A stretch of DNA of 12,300 bases from Bifidobacterium breve (GTDB lineage: Bacteria > Actinomycetota > Actinomycetes > S36-B12): contig CAMDKJ010000034.1 of assembly GCA_945900705.1 (NCBI GenBank), positions 1 through 12,300 of the forward strand. The letters are read 5' to 3'. The first letter of the stretch is position 1. Each line of letters starts with the position of its first letter. Both the position numbers and the translations under genes were made by a program. The notes beneath the pieces were generated by a model that saw nothing but the letters and a program-made list of their open reading frames with translations, had not been told where the DNA came from and made no database searches. Positions 1-6,016 of the stretch are shown here, in pieces.

Positions 1-116
1 GAGGGGTTTAGGGTGCCGCCGATACCGGCCACACCGGGTCGTACCCAACCAACACCGAGTGCGAGCCGATCAGTTGGCGCTGAACTTGCGGGGGTAGCAA
101 TATCAATATTTGGCAT
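1..116 (-). CDS. Unidentified protein, N-terminal part only (runs off the left edge)
   Basis: An open frame on the minus strand starts with ATG (complement of 114-116) and stays open to the window edge, giving 38 residues beginning MPNIDIATPASSAPTDRLAL. An AAAGGA Shine-Dalgarno sequence sits about 10 bases upstream of the ATG, and this supports the start. The visible part is Ala/Pro/Gly-rich, with no recognisable domain and no clear signal peptide; WVRPGVAG follows at residues 24-31. I do not recognise the family. It reads away from the rest of the window, and the DNA upstream of it (150-700) holds only gene remnants. The good start context is the main argument that this is a real gene rather than chance. 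Confidence 0.5.
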   Translation of the reverse strand, partial: MPNIDIATPASSAPTDRLALGVGWVRPGVAGIGGTLNP

Positions 117-127
117 CAGGTTTACGT

Positions 128-149
128 CCTTTCAATAATTGTGGAAAGG
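128..149 (-). promoter_or_regulatory. Inverted repeat covering the ribosome binding site of the left-edge gene
   Basis: CCTTTC at 128-133 is matched by GAAAGG at 144-149, a perfect 6-bp inverted repeat with a 10-base AT-rich spacer. On the minus strand the promoter-distal arm contains the AAAGGA Shine-Dalgarno sequence of the gene starting at 116. It could be an operator or an RNA hairpin masking the ribosome binding site; it is short enough that chance is also possible. Confidence 0.25.
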
Positions 150-223
150 CTAGCGGCGCCAAGATGGGCCGCTGACTCCATTGGAACACCAAAACCGGAA
201 AAAAGCAATAAGCACGGCCGTAG

Positions 224-463
224 AAAAAAGGTGCCAAGCACTTTCCACATTACGCCAGCAAAAAACTAGCCCCCGACAACGCCCACGGCATGGTCGGCAT
301 GGTCGGCCAGACCACCTGGACCGTCACGGCGCTTCGAACTGGAAAGACGACCGTCACTGTCACCTCGTTGCCGCCGGCTTCCCAGATGACCGCGGTGGGT
401 GCCTCGCCTGAAACGTGTGAGCAGGTCGTCGGCGTTCTGCAGATCACCGTCATGGCGAAGTAG
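224..463 (+). pseudogene. Remnant resembling the C-terminal half of an I42 (chagasin-type) domain
   Basis: A 79-codon frame is open from just after a TAG at 221 to a TAG at 461-463. Its only early methionine is at 290, with no ribosome binding site. It contains GMVGMVGQTTWTVTALRTGK followed by TTVTVT and ends LQITVMAK. This resembles the second half of bacterial chagasin-like (MEROPS I42) domains, where a glycine-rich GxxG loop precedes a W-x-F/V-x-A strand, a GxTTI/V strand and a final strand near the C-terminus. The family's upstream NPTTGYxW loop is not visible in any frame before it, and the usual Y-x-RPW segment is replaced by SLPPASQ. I read it as the decayed 3' end of a secreted inhibitor or Ig-like lipoprotein. 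The family match is from memory of the motif and is tentative. Confidence 0.35.
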
Positions 464-701
464 GTGCTCGTAACACCTGCTGGAGTAGGGCGCTGCGCAC
501 ATCATTAGCAATGCCAGCGGGGTCGTCACCGACGACTAGATCGGTTCCCTCGCAATCTCCCAACGACTCCTCGGCAGCTCACTTCAGCTTTATGCCTGTC
601 TCCTCCTGAATGGACTTGTTGAACGCGTCGTCAGTGAAGGTGAGCATCTCCCCGCAGTACTTGTACTTGATGGCGTGCGTGGCGAGAAATGAGCGATCGT
701 A
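450..701 (-). pseudogene. Gene remnant with an in-frame stop, family unknown
   Basis: On the minus strand a single frame runs from 701 to a TGA at 450-452, interrupted once by TGA at 579-581. The first part (about 40 codons) contains FLATHAIKYKYCGEMLTFTD and AFNKSIQEETGIKLK. After the stop it continues with EESLGDCEGTDLVVGDDPAG and IANDVRSALLQQVL. Both halves look protein-like, with acidic residues and an amphipathic C-terminal helix, which suggests one gene broken by a nonsense mutation. The 5' side is cut by TAA at 702-704, about 10 bases from the start of the hydrolase on the other strand, so it was probably truncated by a rearrangement. I cannot name the family. It overlaps the tail of the plus-strand remnant by 14 bases in a convergent arrangement. 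Confidence 0.35.
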
Positions 702-714
702 TTACCGTGTTCAC

Positions 715-1674
715 ATGGCACCTCGTTTCCGTTTGACCGCTCTCACCGCTTTGGTCGGAGCATTAATGTTCCCAGCAATCTTGCCGGTAGCGGCCGCCCC
801 GATTTCCCAGATCGGCTCGTCAATTCCAGCGGCATTCGCGCGCGAATATTCCGGTGATGACCTCAAGGTTGGTAAAGCATTTAGTTCCAGTGCCAAATAC
901 ACGCGACATCGGGTTACTTATGAATCGGGCGGGCTCACAATCTCAGGAATCATGATTAAACCCCGGGGCCCGGGACCATTTCCCGTTGTGGTTCTGGCGC
1001 ACGGTTATATCGATCCAGCAACCTATTGGAGTGGACAAGGTTTTCGGCGGGAACAGGACTGGTTGGGCAACAACGGGTACGTGGCCCTACATGTTGACTA
1101 TCGAAATCACGCACAATCAGATAACGATCCGAAAAATGACGTGTCCATGCGGCTGGGGTACGCCGAAGACGTAATCGGTGCGGCGCTGGCAGTTAAAAGT
1201 TCGCAGTTTTCCTACATTGATAAAAACAAAGTTGCACTTCTGGGTCGATCAATGGGTGGTGGTGTTGCATTCCAGGCACTCGTGTTGCAGCCGGGGGTCT
1301 TCGATGCAGCGATTACTTACGCGTCGACGAGTACTCTGGCGGAGGATAATTTCAATAAGTGGCAACGCAACAACTATCCGATCGGTGACCAAATCCTAAA
1401 GGAATATGGCACACCAAAAGAAAACCCAATTGCTTGGTACAACATGTCCAGTCGTAATTACTTCTCTCGGATCACCGAACCGGTCCTGATGATTCACGGA
1501 ACCAAAGATGAGAGCTGTGACATTTCTTGGGCTCGGGCAACCAATGCAGCCTTGGAAAAAAGTGGAGTCGACGTTACTTACATCGAGTACCCGGGAGCAC
1601 CCCATTACATGTTTGGTGAGTGGAGCGACTCAATTCGCCAGGTTGAACTATTTCTGAAAAAGAATCTTCGCTAG
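715..1674 (+). CDS. Secreted alpha/beta hydrolase (prolyl oligopeptidase / dienelactone hydrolase-like)
   Basis: This 319-residue protein has an N-terminal signal peptide (RFRLTALTALVGALMFP, cleavage probably near AAA-P at 26-29), so it should act outside the cell or on the membrane. The alpha/beta-hydrolase core is clear: oxyanion-loop VVVLAHGYID at 91-100, DYRNHAQSD at 128-136, nucleophile elbow GRSMG at 177-181 (Ser179), acid VLMIHGTKD with Asp265, and catalytic histidine in GAPHYMF (His297). This matches the S9/acyl-peptidase or X-Pro/dienelactone hydrolase group; whether it is a peptidase or an esterase cannot be told. I chose ATG 715 because the signal peptide begins there; an in-frame ATG at 610 would add 35 residues antisense to a gene remnant and bury the signal. 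No strong ribosome binding site is visible. It lies alone between remnants and a toxin-antitoxin pair, with about 200 bases of non-coding DNA after it. Confidence 0.85.
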   Translation: MAPRFRLTALTALVGALMFPAILPVAAAPISQIGSSIPAAFAREYSGDDLKVGKAFSSSAKYTRHRVTYESGGLTISGIMIKPRGPGPFPVVVLAHGYIDPATYWSGQGFRREQDWLGNNGYVALHVDYRNHAQSDNDPKNDVSMRLGYAEDVIGAALAVKSSQFSYIDKNKVALLGRSMGGGVAFQALVLQPGVFDAAITYASTSTLAEDNFNKWQRNNYPIGDQILKEYGTPKENPIAWYNMSSRNYFSRITEPVLMIHGTKDESCDISWARATNAALEKSGVDVTYIEYPGAPHYMFGEWSDSIRQVELFLKKNLR

Positions 1675-1872
1675 GTGCTTTTTCTTGCTTACACGTACGC
1701 TAAATCGGTTGAAGGTTCAGCAACGGCAATCTCACTGCCCGCTGTAACCGCCGACACGTTGACATTGCCACGTTTTGAGATCCCGCTCGCCCCCCTTATG
1801 CCCCGGGGCTTCCACAGTGGGGAGAGAAAAAACAAGGCTGCGCTCGAATGCGCGGGACCAGTGGAAGGTGGG

Positions 1873-2376
1873 CTACAGCTCGTACGATGCCGAAATGTCG
1901 CTGATCCTCTGGACGAGCATCAAGCTATTCGGAACTCGGCGGAACCCAAGGGTCTCGTATAACACTGCAACAGGTTCAGCGATCGCGTCCACGACGACAA
2001 GTCGCGCGCAAACGATCCGCGACGCTTCGACGACGCGTTCAAGCGCATCAGCGACGAGGACCGAACCGAGGCCCAGTCCACGCAAGTGCCGTGCAAGGGC
2101 GAGCCGTGCAAGTAGCACGGCAGGTATCTCCGCAGGTCCACCTCGCCCCATTCCGGCCGGGACTAGCTCACGCACAATCTTGTGAGCCGCCAGCGCGTAG
2201 TAGGCCACGACCGCTCCGCCACCGTCAGTCCACACCCAGGTCCGAGCGGTCCCGCGCTTGGTTGCCGCGATCGCCTGCTCGTGCAGCCAGCGATCTAGCG
2301 ACTTCTCGCCGCAAGTGAAGGTGGACAGATCGTGATTTTCTGCGTCTAGGCGCTCGGAGCGGAATTGCTCAGTCAC
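1873..2376 (-). CDS. GNAT toxin of a type II toxin-antitoxin system (TacT/AtaT-like)
   Basis: This 167-residue GCN5-type N-acetyltransferase has the size of TacT/AtaT toxins. The acetyl-CoA pyrophosphate loop is seen as RGLGLG at 99-104 (R/Q-x-x-G-x-G), and the conserved C-terminal YETLGFRR carries Tyr140 in the position of the catalytic tyrosine known from Salmonella TacT. The N-terminal pattern, with F20-TCGEKSLDRWL at about 20-31, is also typical (F-x-C/S-G-x-x-x-LDxWL). Known members acetylate the amino group of aminoacyl-tRNA and stop translation; the tRNA target here cannot be predicted. The GTG start at 2376 lies inside the end of the antitoxin gene, with an 8-base overlap, indicating translational coupling. 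No toxin motif is missing, so it may be active. Confidence in the family is high; the precise substrate is unknown. Confidence 0.88.
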   Translation of the reverse strand: MTEQFRSERLDAENHDLSTFTCGEKSLDRWLHEQAIAATKRGTARTWVWTDGGGAVVAYYALAAHKIVRELVPAGMGRGGPAEIPAVLLARLALARHLRGLGLGSVLVADALERVVEASRIVCARLVVVDAIAEPVAVLYETLGFRRVPNSLMLVQRISDISASYEL

Positions 2377-2647
2377 GCGTCACAGTCGCGCGCAATCGCT
2401 TTGCCGCTTTGCGAAGTCCGGGATTCGCTTTCGCCGGGGTGTCAAACGCAGCTATGAGGTCGTCGAAGAATTCGGCCGGGACCGTCGTCGCTCCCTCGTA
2501 CTCCCGAAGGATGCGACCAGCCTTCTCCTCGGCGGCGGTACGTGCGAAAGACGACACCTGCTCCCCCGACAGCTCGGCGGCACGTTCGATCCTCGCCTTT
2601 TCCTGCGGGCTGACCCGGAACTCCAGGCGAGCTGTCGCTGCAGACAT
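2369..2647 (-). CDS. DUF1778 ribbon-helix-helix antitoxin (TacA-like)
   Basis: A 92-residue antitoxin. Residues 5-43 form the ribbon-helix-helix fold: DNA-contacting strand ARLEFRVS, then QEKARIERAAELSGEQVSSF and a second helix to EEKA. The tail (57-84, PAEFFDDLIAAFDTPAKANP then GLRKAAKR) matches the toxin-wrapping region of DUF1778 proteins. The ATG at 2647 is preferred because GAGGAGGG stands about 7 bases upstream; an in-frame ATG at 2686 would add 13 residues read from the operator and promoter region. It is the first gene of a two-gene operon, overlapping the GNAT toxin gene by 8 bases. Members of the family bind their own promoter as dimers, often jointly with toxin, so autoregulation through the repeats just upstream is expected. 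The tRNA-Ala gene lies 120 bases upstream on the same strand. Confidence 0.9.
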   Translation of the reverse strand: MSAATARLEFRVSPQEKARIERAAELSGEQVSSFARTAAEEKAGRILREYEGATTVPAEFFDDLIAAFDTPAKANPGLRKAAKRLRATVTRD

Positions 2648-2663
2648 TACACATCCCTCCTCT

Positions 2664-2703
2664 TGTACGGACAAGTGTACGGACATGGACGCGGTAATGT
2701 CAA
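2664..2703 (-). promoter_or_regulatory. Promoter and tandem operator of the toxin-antitoxin operon
   Basis: TGTACGGACA occurs twice as a perfect direct repeat, at 2664-2673 and 2676-2685, with 12-bp periodicity as expected for ribbon-helix-helix dimers bound side by side. On the minus strand a consensus -35 TTGACA (2698-2703) and a -10-like TACACT (2674-2679) are 18 bp apart. The -10 lies across the junction of the two repeats, so bound antitoxin would block RNA polymerase. The antitoxin ribosome binding site follows directly. Confidence 0.65.
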
Positions 2704-2766
2704 TCAGGGTAAGAGACTCATGAAAAGTGCCCGGGACAGGGGTTAACGATGTCCCGAGACATCACA

Positions 2767-2842
2767 TGGTGGAGCTGAGGGGATTCGAACCCCTGGCCTT
2801 CTCATTGCGAACGAGACGCGCTACCAACTGCGCCACAGCCCC
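2767..2842 (-). tRNA. tRNA-Ala (anticodon CGC)
   Basis: A complete 76-nt cloverleaf is readable on the minus strand. The acceptor stem GGGGCTG pairs with CAGCTCC and has the G3:U70 pair that marks alanine tRNAs. The D-arm is GGCGCAGTTGGTAGCGC; the anticodon stem TCTCG/TGAGA closes loop TTCGCAA with anticodon CGC, reading GCG. The T-arm AGGGG-TTCGAAT-CCCCT is standard, and CCA is encoded. It follows the SepX-like gene by about 60 bases on the same strand, as in other actinobacteria. The accessory toxin-antitoxin block begins on its 3' side. Confidence 0.97.
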
Positions 2843-2905
2843 TGATGCGAGCCAAAGAGTAGCAAGGGTGCCGCGGTGCTTTGCTTTGGACACCAGATCT
2901 GGCTA

Positions 2906-3709
2906 TTAGCCGACTGCGCGCCGTGATTCTTCGAAGGCCACGGTGGCAATTTCAGCCGTTTCAGCCTTTGCATCTACTTCAGCGAAGGCGACATTGCGCT
3001 GCATGGCGTGCGCGGCATCAACCATCGCCGAGCCGGTCCATTCACCGGGCCTGGCCCGATCAATGCGGCGCGGCACCTGTGATGCACGGGGAGCATTGAC
3101 GTAGGTCGGCAAAGTAGTTGGTACGGCTTCCCATGCAGCATCATCTTCGGCCCACGGATCCCAGTTCTCCCATTCATCGCCGTTAGCCGGTGCCGCCGCA
3201 GTTAGTTGAATAACTTCGGCATCGCGACTCGCAGTGCGCGAGGTGCGCGTAACAGCCACAGCAGCTGCGCGCGACGAAACTGTTGCAGCACTAGCTACGA
3301 CGAACAACAGCACGAACGCCGCTGCCACCATTGGGATGATGATCGAGATAATTGAAAGCAATGCGAGTGCCAAGGTGAACATGACGGTTACCGCTAACAA
3401 ACTCAGGACCATCAACCGCCGCTGGGCCGCCCGCGCAATGTTCGCGATGCGCACCTGCTCGGCTCTCGAACGTGCTTTATTCTCGAAGCCGGCCGGATGG
3501 GCTTCATAACTCGACAAGGTCGCCGTGCGGTGTCGATCCGAACCCAGGCTCTGCATCGCGGTGCTGAATTTCTTGGTGGAGCGCACCTCGCTGATGCGAT
3601 CATGACGACGTACCCACATCGGGATCAGGACTGCAGCCCAAAGGGCAATGATCACAACGTAGATCAGGCCCGTCACGCCTTGTACGCTAGAGCCCCGAAT
3701 GAGAGACAT
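2906..3709 (-). CDS. sepX: SepX/GlpR-like membrane protein (divisome-associated in actinobacteria)
   Basis: A 267-residue protein with an N-terminal membrane segment (about 13-32, GLIYVVIIALWAAVLIPMW) followed at once by the positive WVRRHD, and a second hydrophobic block at about 99-143 long enough for two helices. A basic linker with FSTAMQSLG lies between. The acidic, tryptophan-rich tail contains ENWDPWAEDDAAWEAVP and TLPTYVNAPRASQVPR (about 181-214). This layout and its place beside galU, rimJ and tRNA-Ala match the actinobacterial protein once called GlpR and renamed SepX in Streptomyces, where it stabilises Z-rings and septa. The ATG at 3709 is the furthest start; the GTG at 3676 (VTGLIYVV) fits family N-termini better, and neither has a good ribosome binding site. 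Family assignment rests on topology, tail motif and neighbourhood. Confidence 0.75.
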   Translation of the reverse strand: MSLIRGSSVQGVTGLIYVVIIALWAAVLIPMWVRRHDRISEVRSTKKFSTAMQSLGSDRHRTATLSSYEAHPAGFENKARSRAEQVRIANIARAAQRRLMVLSLLAVTVMFTLALALLSIISIIIPMVAAAFVLLFVVASAATVSSRAAAVAVTRTSRTASRDAEVIQLTAAAPANGDEWENWDPWAEDDAAWEAVPTTLPTYVNAPRASQVPRRIDRARPGEWTGSAMVDAAHAMQRNVAFAEVDAKAETAEIATVAFEESRRAVG

Positions 3710-3766
3710 CGGGGATGCGAACAGTTATTTTTTCGGCGTGTCGCGGTTGGACTGGGCGCTACCTGT

Positions 3767-4378
3767 TCAGGTCTGGCTCGGTATTCGGTTTCGCCGCCAC
3801 TGTTCGAGGACGCCCGCGGGGTAGTCGCCTTGAGTTACCGAGTAAGCAATGTGATCGCGCCACTGGCCATCAATGTGGAGGTACTGCGGGCGCAAACCTT
3901 CTTCCCGAAGCCCCAATTTCTCCACCACTCGACGTGAGGCGATGTTCTCTGGGCGGATATTGATCTCAACCCGATGCAAACCCAGCTCACTGGTGCAGTA
4001 ATCACAGGCCAACGCCACCGCCGTTGGGGTAATACCGCGACCGGCGTGGCCCTCGTCTATCCAGTACCCGATGTAGCAGGCTCGAAGTGACCCCAAGGTG
4101 ATACCGCCAACGGTTAATTGGCCAACTAATTGACCCTCAAAGGTGATTGCCCAAGGCAGTGTCCGACCCTCGCGAGCCTCGCGACCCATTTTCCGCACCA
4201 TGGCCCTGAAGTTGGTTGGGATTTCACCGGACCGCCGGCCCTCGGGGGGCAAGGTTGCCTCCCACTCCTTAAGCCAGTCTTGGTTTCGCAGCCGAATGGC
4301 TTTCCAGGTGCGGCCATCGCGGCCGCGCAGCGGCCGTAACGCCACCGGGCCATCGGTAACGGTGACCGGCCAGGTCAA
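3767..4378 (-). CDS. RimJ/RimL-type GNAT N-acetyltransferase
   Basis: About 203 residues with the ribosomal-protein-alanine acetyltransferase fold. It opens WPVTVTDGPVALRPLRGRD, has core strand IGYWIDEGHAGRGITPTAVA (103-122) carrying the acetyl-CoA loop, then LGLHRVEINIRPEN and NIASRRVVEKLGLREEG (145-161). RimJ-like enzymes acetylate protein N-termini, often of ribosomal proteins; the substrate here is unproven. I place the start at a TTG (4376-4378) overlapping the galU stop codon (TTGA), with GGCGGAG just upstream, which indicates translational coupling. A further TTG at 4408 has no ribosome binding site and would add ten residues read from inside galU. The galU-rimJ-sepX-tRNA order is conserved in actinobacteria, although there a moeA-type gene commonly lies between galU and rimJ; it is absent here. 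Confidence 0.88.
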   Translation of the reverse strand: MTWPVTVTDGPVALRPLRGRDGRTWKAIRLRNQDWLKEWEATLPPEGRRSGEIPTNFRAMVRKMGREAREGRTLPWAITFEGQLVGQLTVGGITLGSLRACYIGYWIDEGHAGRGITPTAVALACDYCTSELGLHRVEINIRPENIASRRVVEKLGLREEGLRPQYLHIDGQWRDHIAYSVTQGDYPAGVLEQWRRNRIPSQT

Positions 4379-5286
4379 GGCAACTCCGCCGCGAATTCTT
4401 TGAGCCAAGTGCGAAGTTCGGGCCCAAGGTCAGGGCGCTCACAGGCCAGTTGGATAACCGACTGAAGATAAGAAACCCGATCGCCGGTGTCGTAGCGCCG
4501 ACCCGCAAAGGTCACCCCGCGCACCCCGCCACCTTCGTCCGCAGGCATTTGAGCCAGCACCCGAAGGGCATCGGTCAGTTGGATTTCTCCACCGCGCCCC
4601 GGCTTGGTTGCTCGCAATATCTCGAAGACCGCTGGGTCAAGGAGGTAGCGCCCAATGACCGCAAACTCGCTCGGCGCCTCAGCTGCATCTGGCTTTTCAA
4701 TCAGATCAGTGACAATCACGACGTCACCGCTCGAAGTCTCGGCAACCGCTGGGCAGCCGTAAAGGGAAATGCTCTCGCGTGGAACCTGCATCAAGCAGAT
4801 CACCGAACCACCAAACTCGGCCCGTACCTGCATCATGCGCGGCAAAATCGGATCGCGCGGATCAATAAGGTCATCACCAAGCAGCACCACAAATGGCTCG
4901 TCACCAATATGGTTCTCGGCCATGAGCACCGCATGGCCGAGGCCTAGGGACTCACCTTGTCGTACGTAATGAATGCGCGCCAGATCGGTCGACTCGGTAA
5001 CCATCGTCAACCGCTCATCGTCACCCTTTAGTCGCAAAACTTCCTCGAGCTCAAGGTTGCGGTCGAAGTGGTCTTCAAGGGCCCGCTTGCTGCGCCCGGT
5101 GATGAATAAGACATCGTCAAGGCCGGCAGCAACCGCCTCTTCAACCACGTATTGAATGGCCGGCTTATCAACAACCGGGAGCATCTCCTTGGGCATCGCT
5201 TTGGTGGCCGGCAAGAACCTGGTGCCAAAGCCCGCGGCCGGCACTACCGCCTTGCGCACGACCTGCCCACTCGCCCACTTACTCAT
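4375..5286 (-). CDS. galU: UTP-glucose-1-phosphate uridylyltransferase
   Basis: A 303-residue nucleotidyltransferase that makes UDP-glucose from UTP and glucose-1-phosphate, feeding cell envelope polysaccharides and trehalose or glycogen-related pathways in the cytoplasm. All expected motifs are present: nucleotide-binding GFGTRFLPATK (19-29) followed by KEMLPVVDKPAIQYVVEEA, LGDDL (136-140), EKPD (197-200), GRGGEIQLTDAL (230-241) and RRYDTGD (263-269). Length is normal for bacterial GalU. The ATG at 5286 has a weak AGGG element 7-10 bases upstream and is 40 bases from the divergent folate gene, so the two share a short bidirectional promoter region. Its stop codon overlaps the start of the RimJ-like gene, making a minus-strand operon that probably continues to sepX. 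Confidence 0.97.
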   Translation of the reverse strand: MSKWASGQVVRKAVVPAAGFGTRFLPATKAMPKEMLPVVDKPAIQYVVEEAVAAGLDDVLFITGRSKRALEDHFDRNLELEEVLRLKGDDERLTMVTESTDLARIHYVRQGESLGLGHAVLMAENHIGDEPFVVLLGDDLIDPRDPILPRMMQVRAEFGGSVICLMQVPRESISLYGCPAVAETSSGDVVIVTDLIEKPDAAEAPSEFAVIGRYLLDPAVFEILRATKPGRGGEIQLTDALRVLAQMPADEGGGVRGVTFAGRRYDTGDRVSYLQSVIQLACERPDLGPELRTWLKEFAAELP

Positions 5287-5326
5287 AGAACGACCCTAAT
5301 GGGTCCGGATCCGGCACGATGTCCTC

Positions 5327-5956
5327 ATGGCCACCCCAGGTGACGGTACGCCTTCAAAAAAGGCCCTGTTGCGCGCCCAGATCCGCACTCAGCGGGCTGC
5401 CACCGCCCCGGCCATCCACGCCGACCGGGACGCGGCCATTGCAATAAACGCTGAAGAACTTTTCGTAACCCAGCCCCCCGGAGCCCGCATTGCCTGCTAC
5501 TTATCTGCGCCCACCGAGCCGGGCACCAACGCACTAGTGCGGGCCCTACTAGACCATGGTTTTGAAGTCATCGCCCCACGGGTACGAGATGGTCACCTCG
5601 ATTGGGCGGTGGTTACGGCGGCCAGCAGCTTCCAGACTGGATCATTTGGAATACGCGAGGTGACCGGGCCATCGGTCGGCCTCGATACCGAGCCCCTTAG
5701 ATCGGCCGAGTTGGTTTTCGTGCCCGCTCTCGCCATCGATCACCGCGGGGTGCGACTTGGTCAAGGTGGCGGGTTCTATGACCGCACTCTCGAGCACTTG
5801 GTGACCGGGCCGGCGGGGGGGCCACTACTTATCGGCGTCATCAATCAAGATGAGTTGTATGACGAACTTCCGGCCGAGGATCACGACCGCGCCGTTGCCG
5901 CTGCATTGAGCCAGACCTCGATCACTTATCTGCCGACGGAGACCAGAGATTTCTGA
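5327..5956 (+). CDS. 5-formyltetrahydrofolate cyclo-ligase (5,10-methenyl-THF synthetase)
   Basis: A 209-residue enzyme converting 5-formyl-THF plus ATP to 5,10-methenyl-THF, recycling the storage or inhibitory folate in the cytosol. The signature is plain: VPALAIDHRGVRLGQGGGFY (132-151) continuing DR at 152-153, the ATP/folate loop of the family. The N-terminal SKKALLRAQIRTQR (10-23) and CYLSAPTEPGTNALV (57-71) are also as expected, and DHDRAV near the C-terminus is a usual closing segment. Length is typical. The ATG at 5327 has no good ribosome binding site, so leaderless or weakly led translation is likely. It sits head to head with galU, as in Mycobacterium and Streptomyces, and is followed after about 60 bases by a dehydrogenase gene not usually part of this cluster. 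Confidence 0.95.
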   Translation: MATPGDGTPSKKALLRAQIRTQRAATAPAIHADRDAAIAINAEELFVTQPPGARIACYLSAPTEPGTNALVRALLDHGFEVIAPRVRDGHLDWAVVTAASSFQTGSFGIREVTGPSVGLDTEPLRSAELVFVPALAIDHRGVRLGQGGGFYDRTLEHLVTGPAGGPLLIGVINQDELYDELPAEDHDRAVAAALSQTSITYLPTETRDF

Positions 5957-5992
5957 ATAGCTTTCTCAGGCGAGCGTGCAAATGCCGTTCTG

Positions 5993-6007
5993 GTGCATCT
6001 GATGCAC
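5993..6007. promoter_or_regulatory. Perfect inverted repeat at the start of the dehydrogenase gene
   Basis: GTGCATC-T-GATGCAC is a 7-bp perfect dyad around one base, ending 9 bases before the preferred ATG at 6017. The compact centre suits a protein-binding operator more than an RNA hairpin. It contains two possible earlier starts (GTG 5993, ATG 6002), so it may instead be coding; chance occurrence is possible. Confidence 0.3.
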
Positions 6008-6016
6008 AATTCAGCT

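Noticed and set aside
610..714. N-terminal extension of the hydrolase from ATG 610
   Set aside because: It would place 35 residues before a clear signal peptide and lies antisense to a minus-strand gene remnant; ATG 715 is the better start.
1775..2185. Plus-strand open frame of about 136 codons over the toxin gene
   Set aside because: It is Arg/Ser/Ala-rich low-complexity sequence antisense to the GNAT toxin, which has clear family motifs on the other strand.
2648..2686. Longer antitoxin starting at ATG 2686
   Set aside because: It would translate the operator repeats; ATG 2647 has a strong GAGGAGGG ribosome binding site at proper spacing.
2727..2909. Plus-strand open frame reading MVELRGFEPLAFSLRTRRAT through the tRNA region
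   Set aside because: It is the reverse complement of tRNA-Ala; this type of 'GFEPLAF' protein is a well-known false annotation over tRNA genes.
5305..5314. CCGGATCCGG palindrome between galU and the folate gene as an operator
   Set aside because: Only 10 bp and a common type of GC-rich palindrome; nothing else supports a regulatory role.
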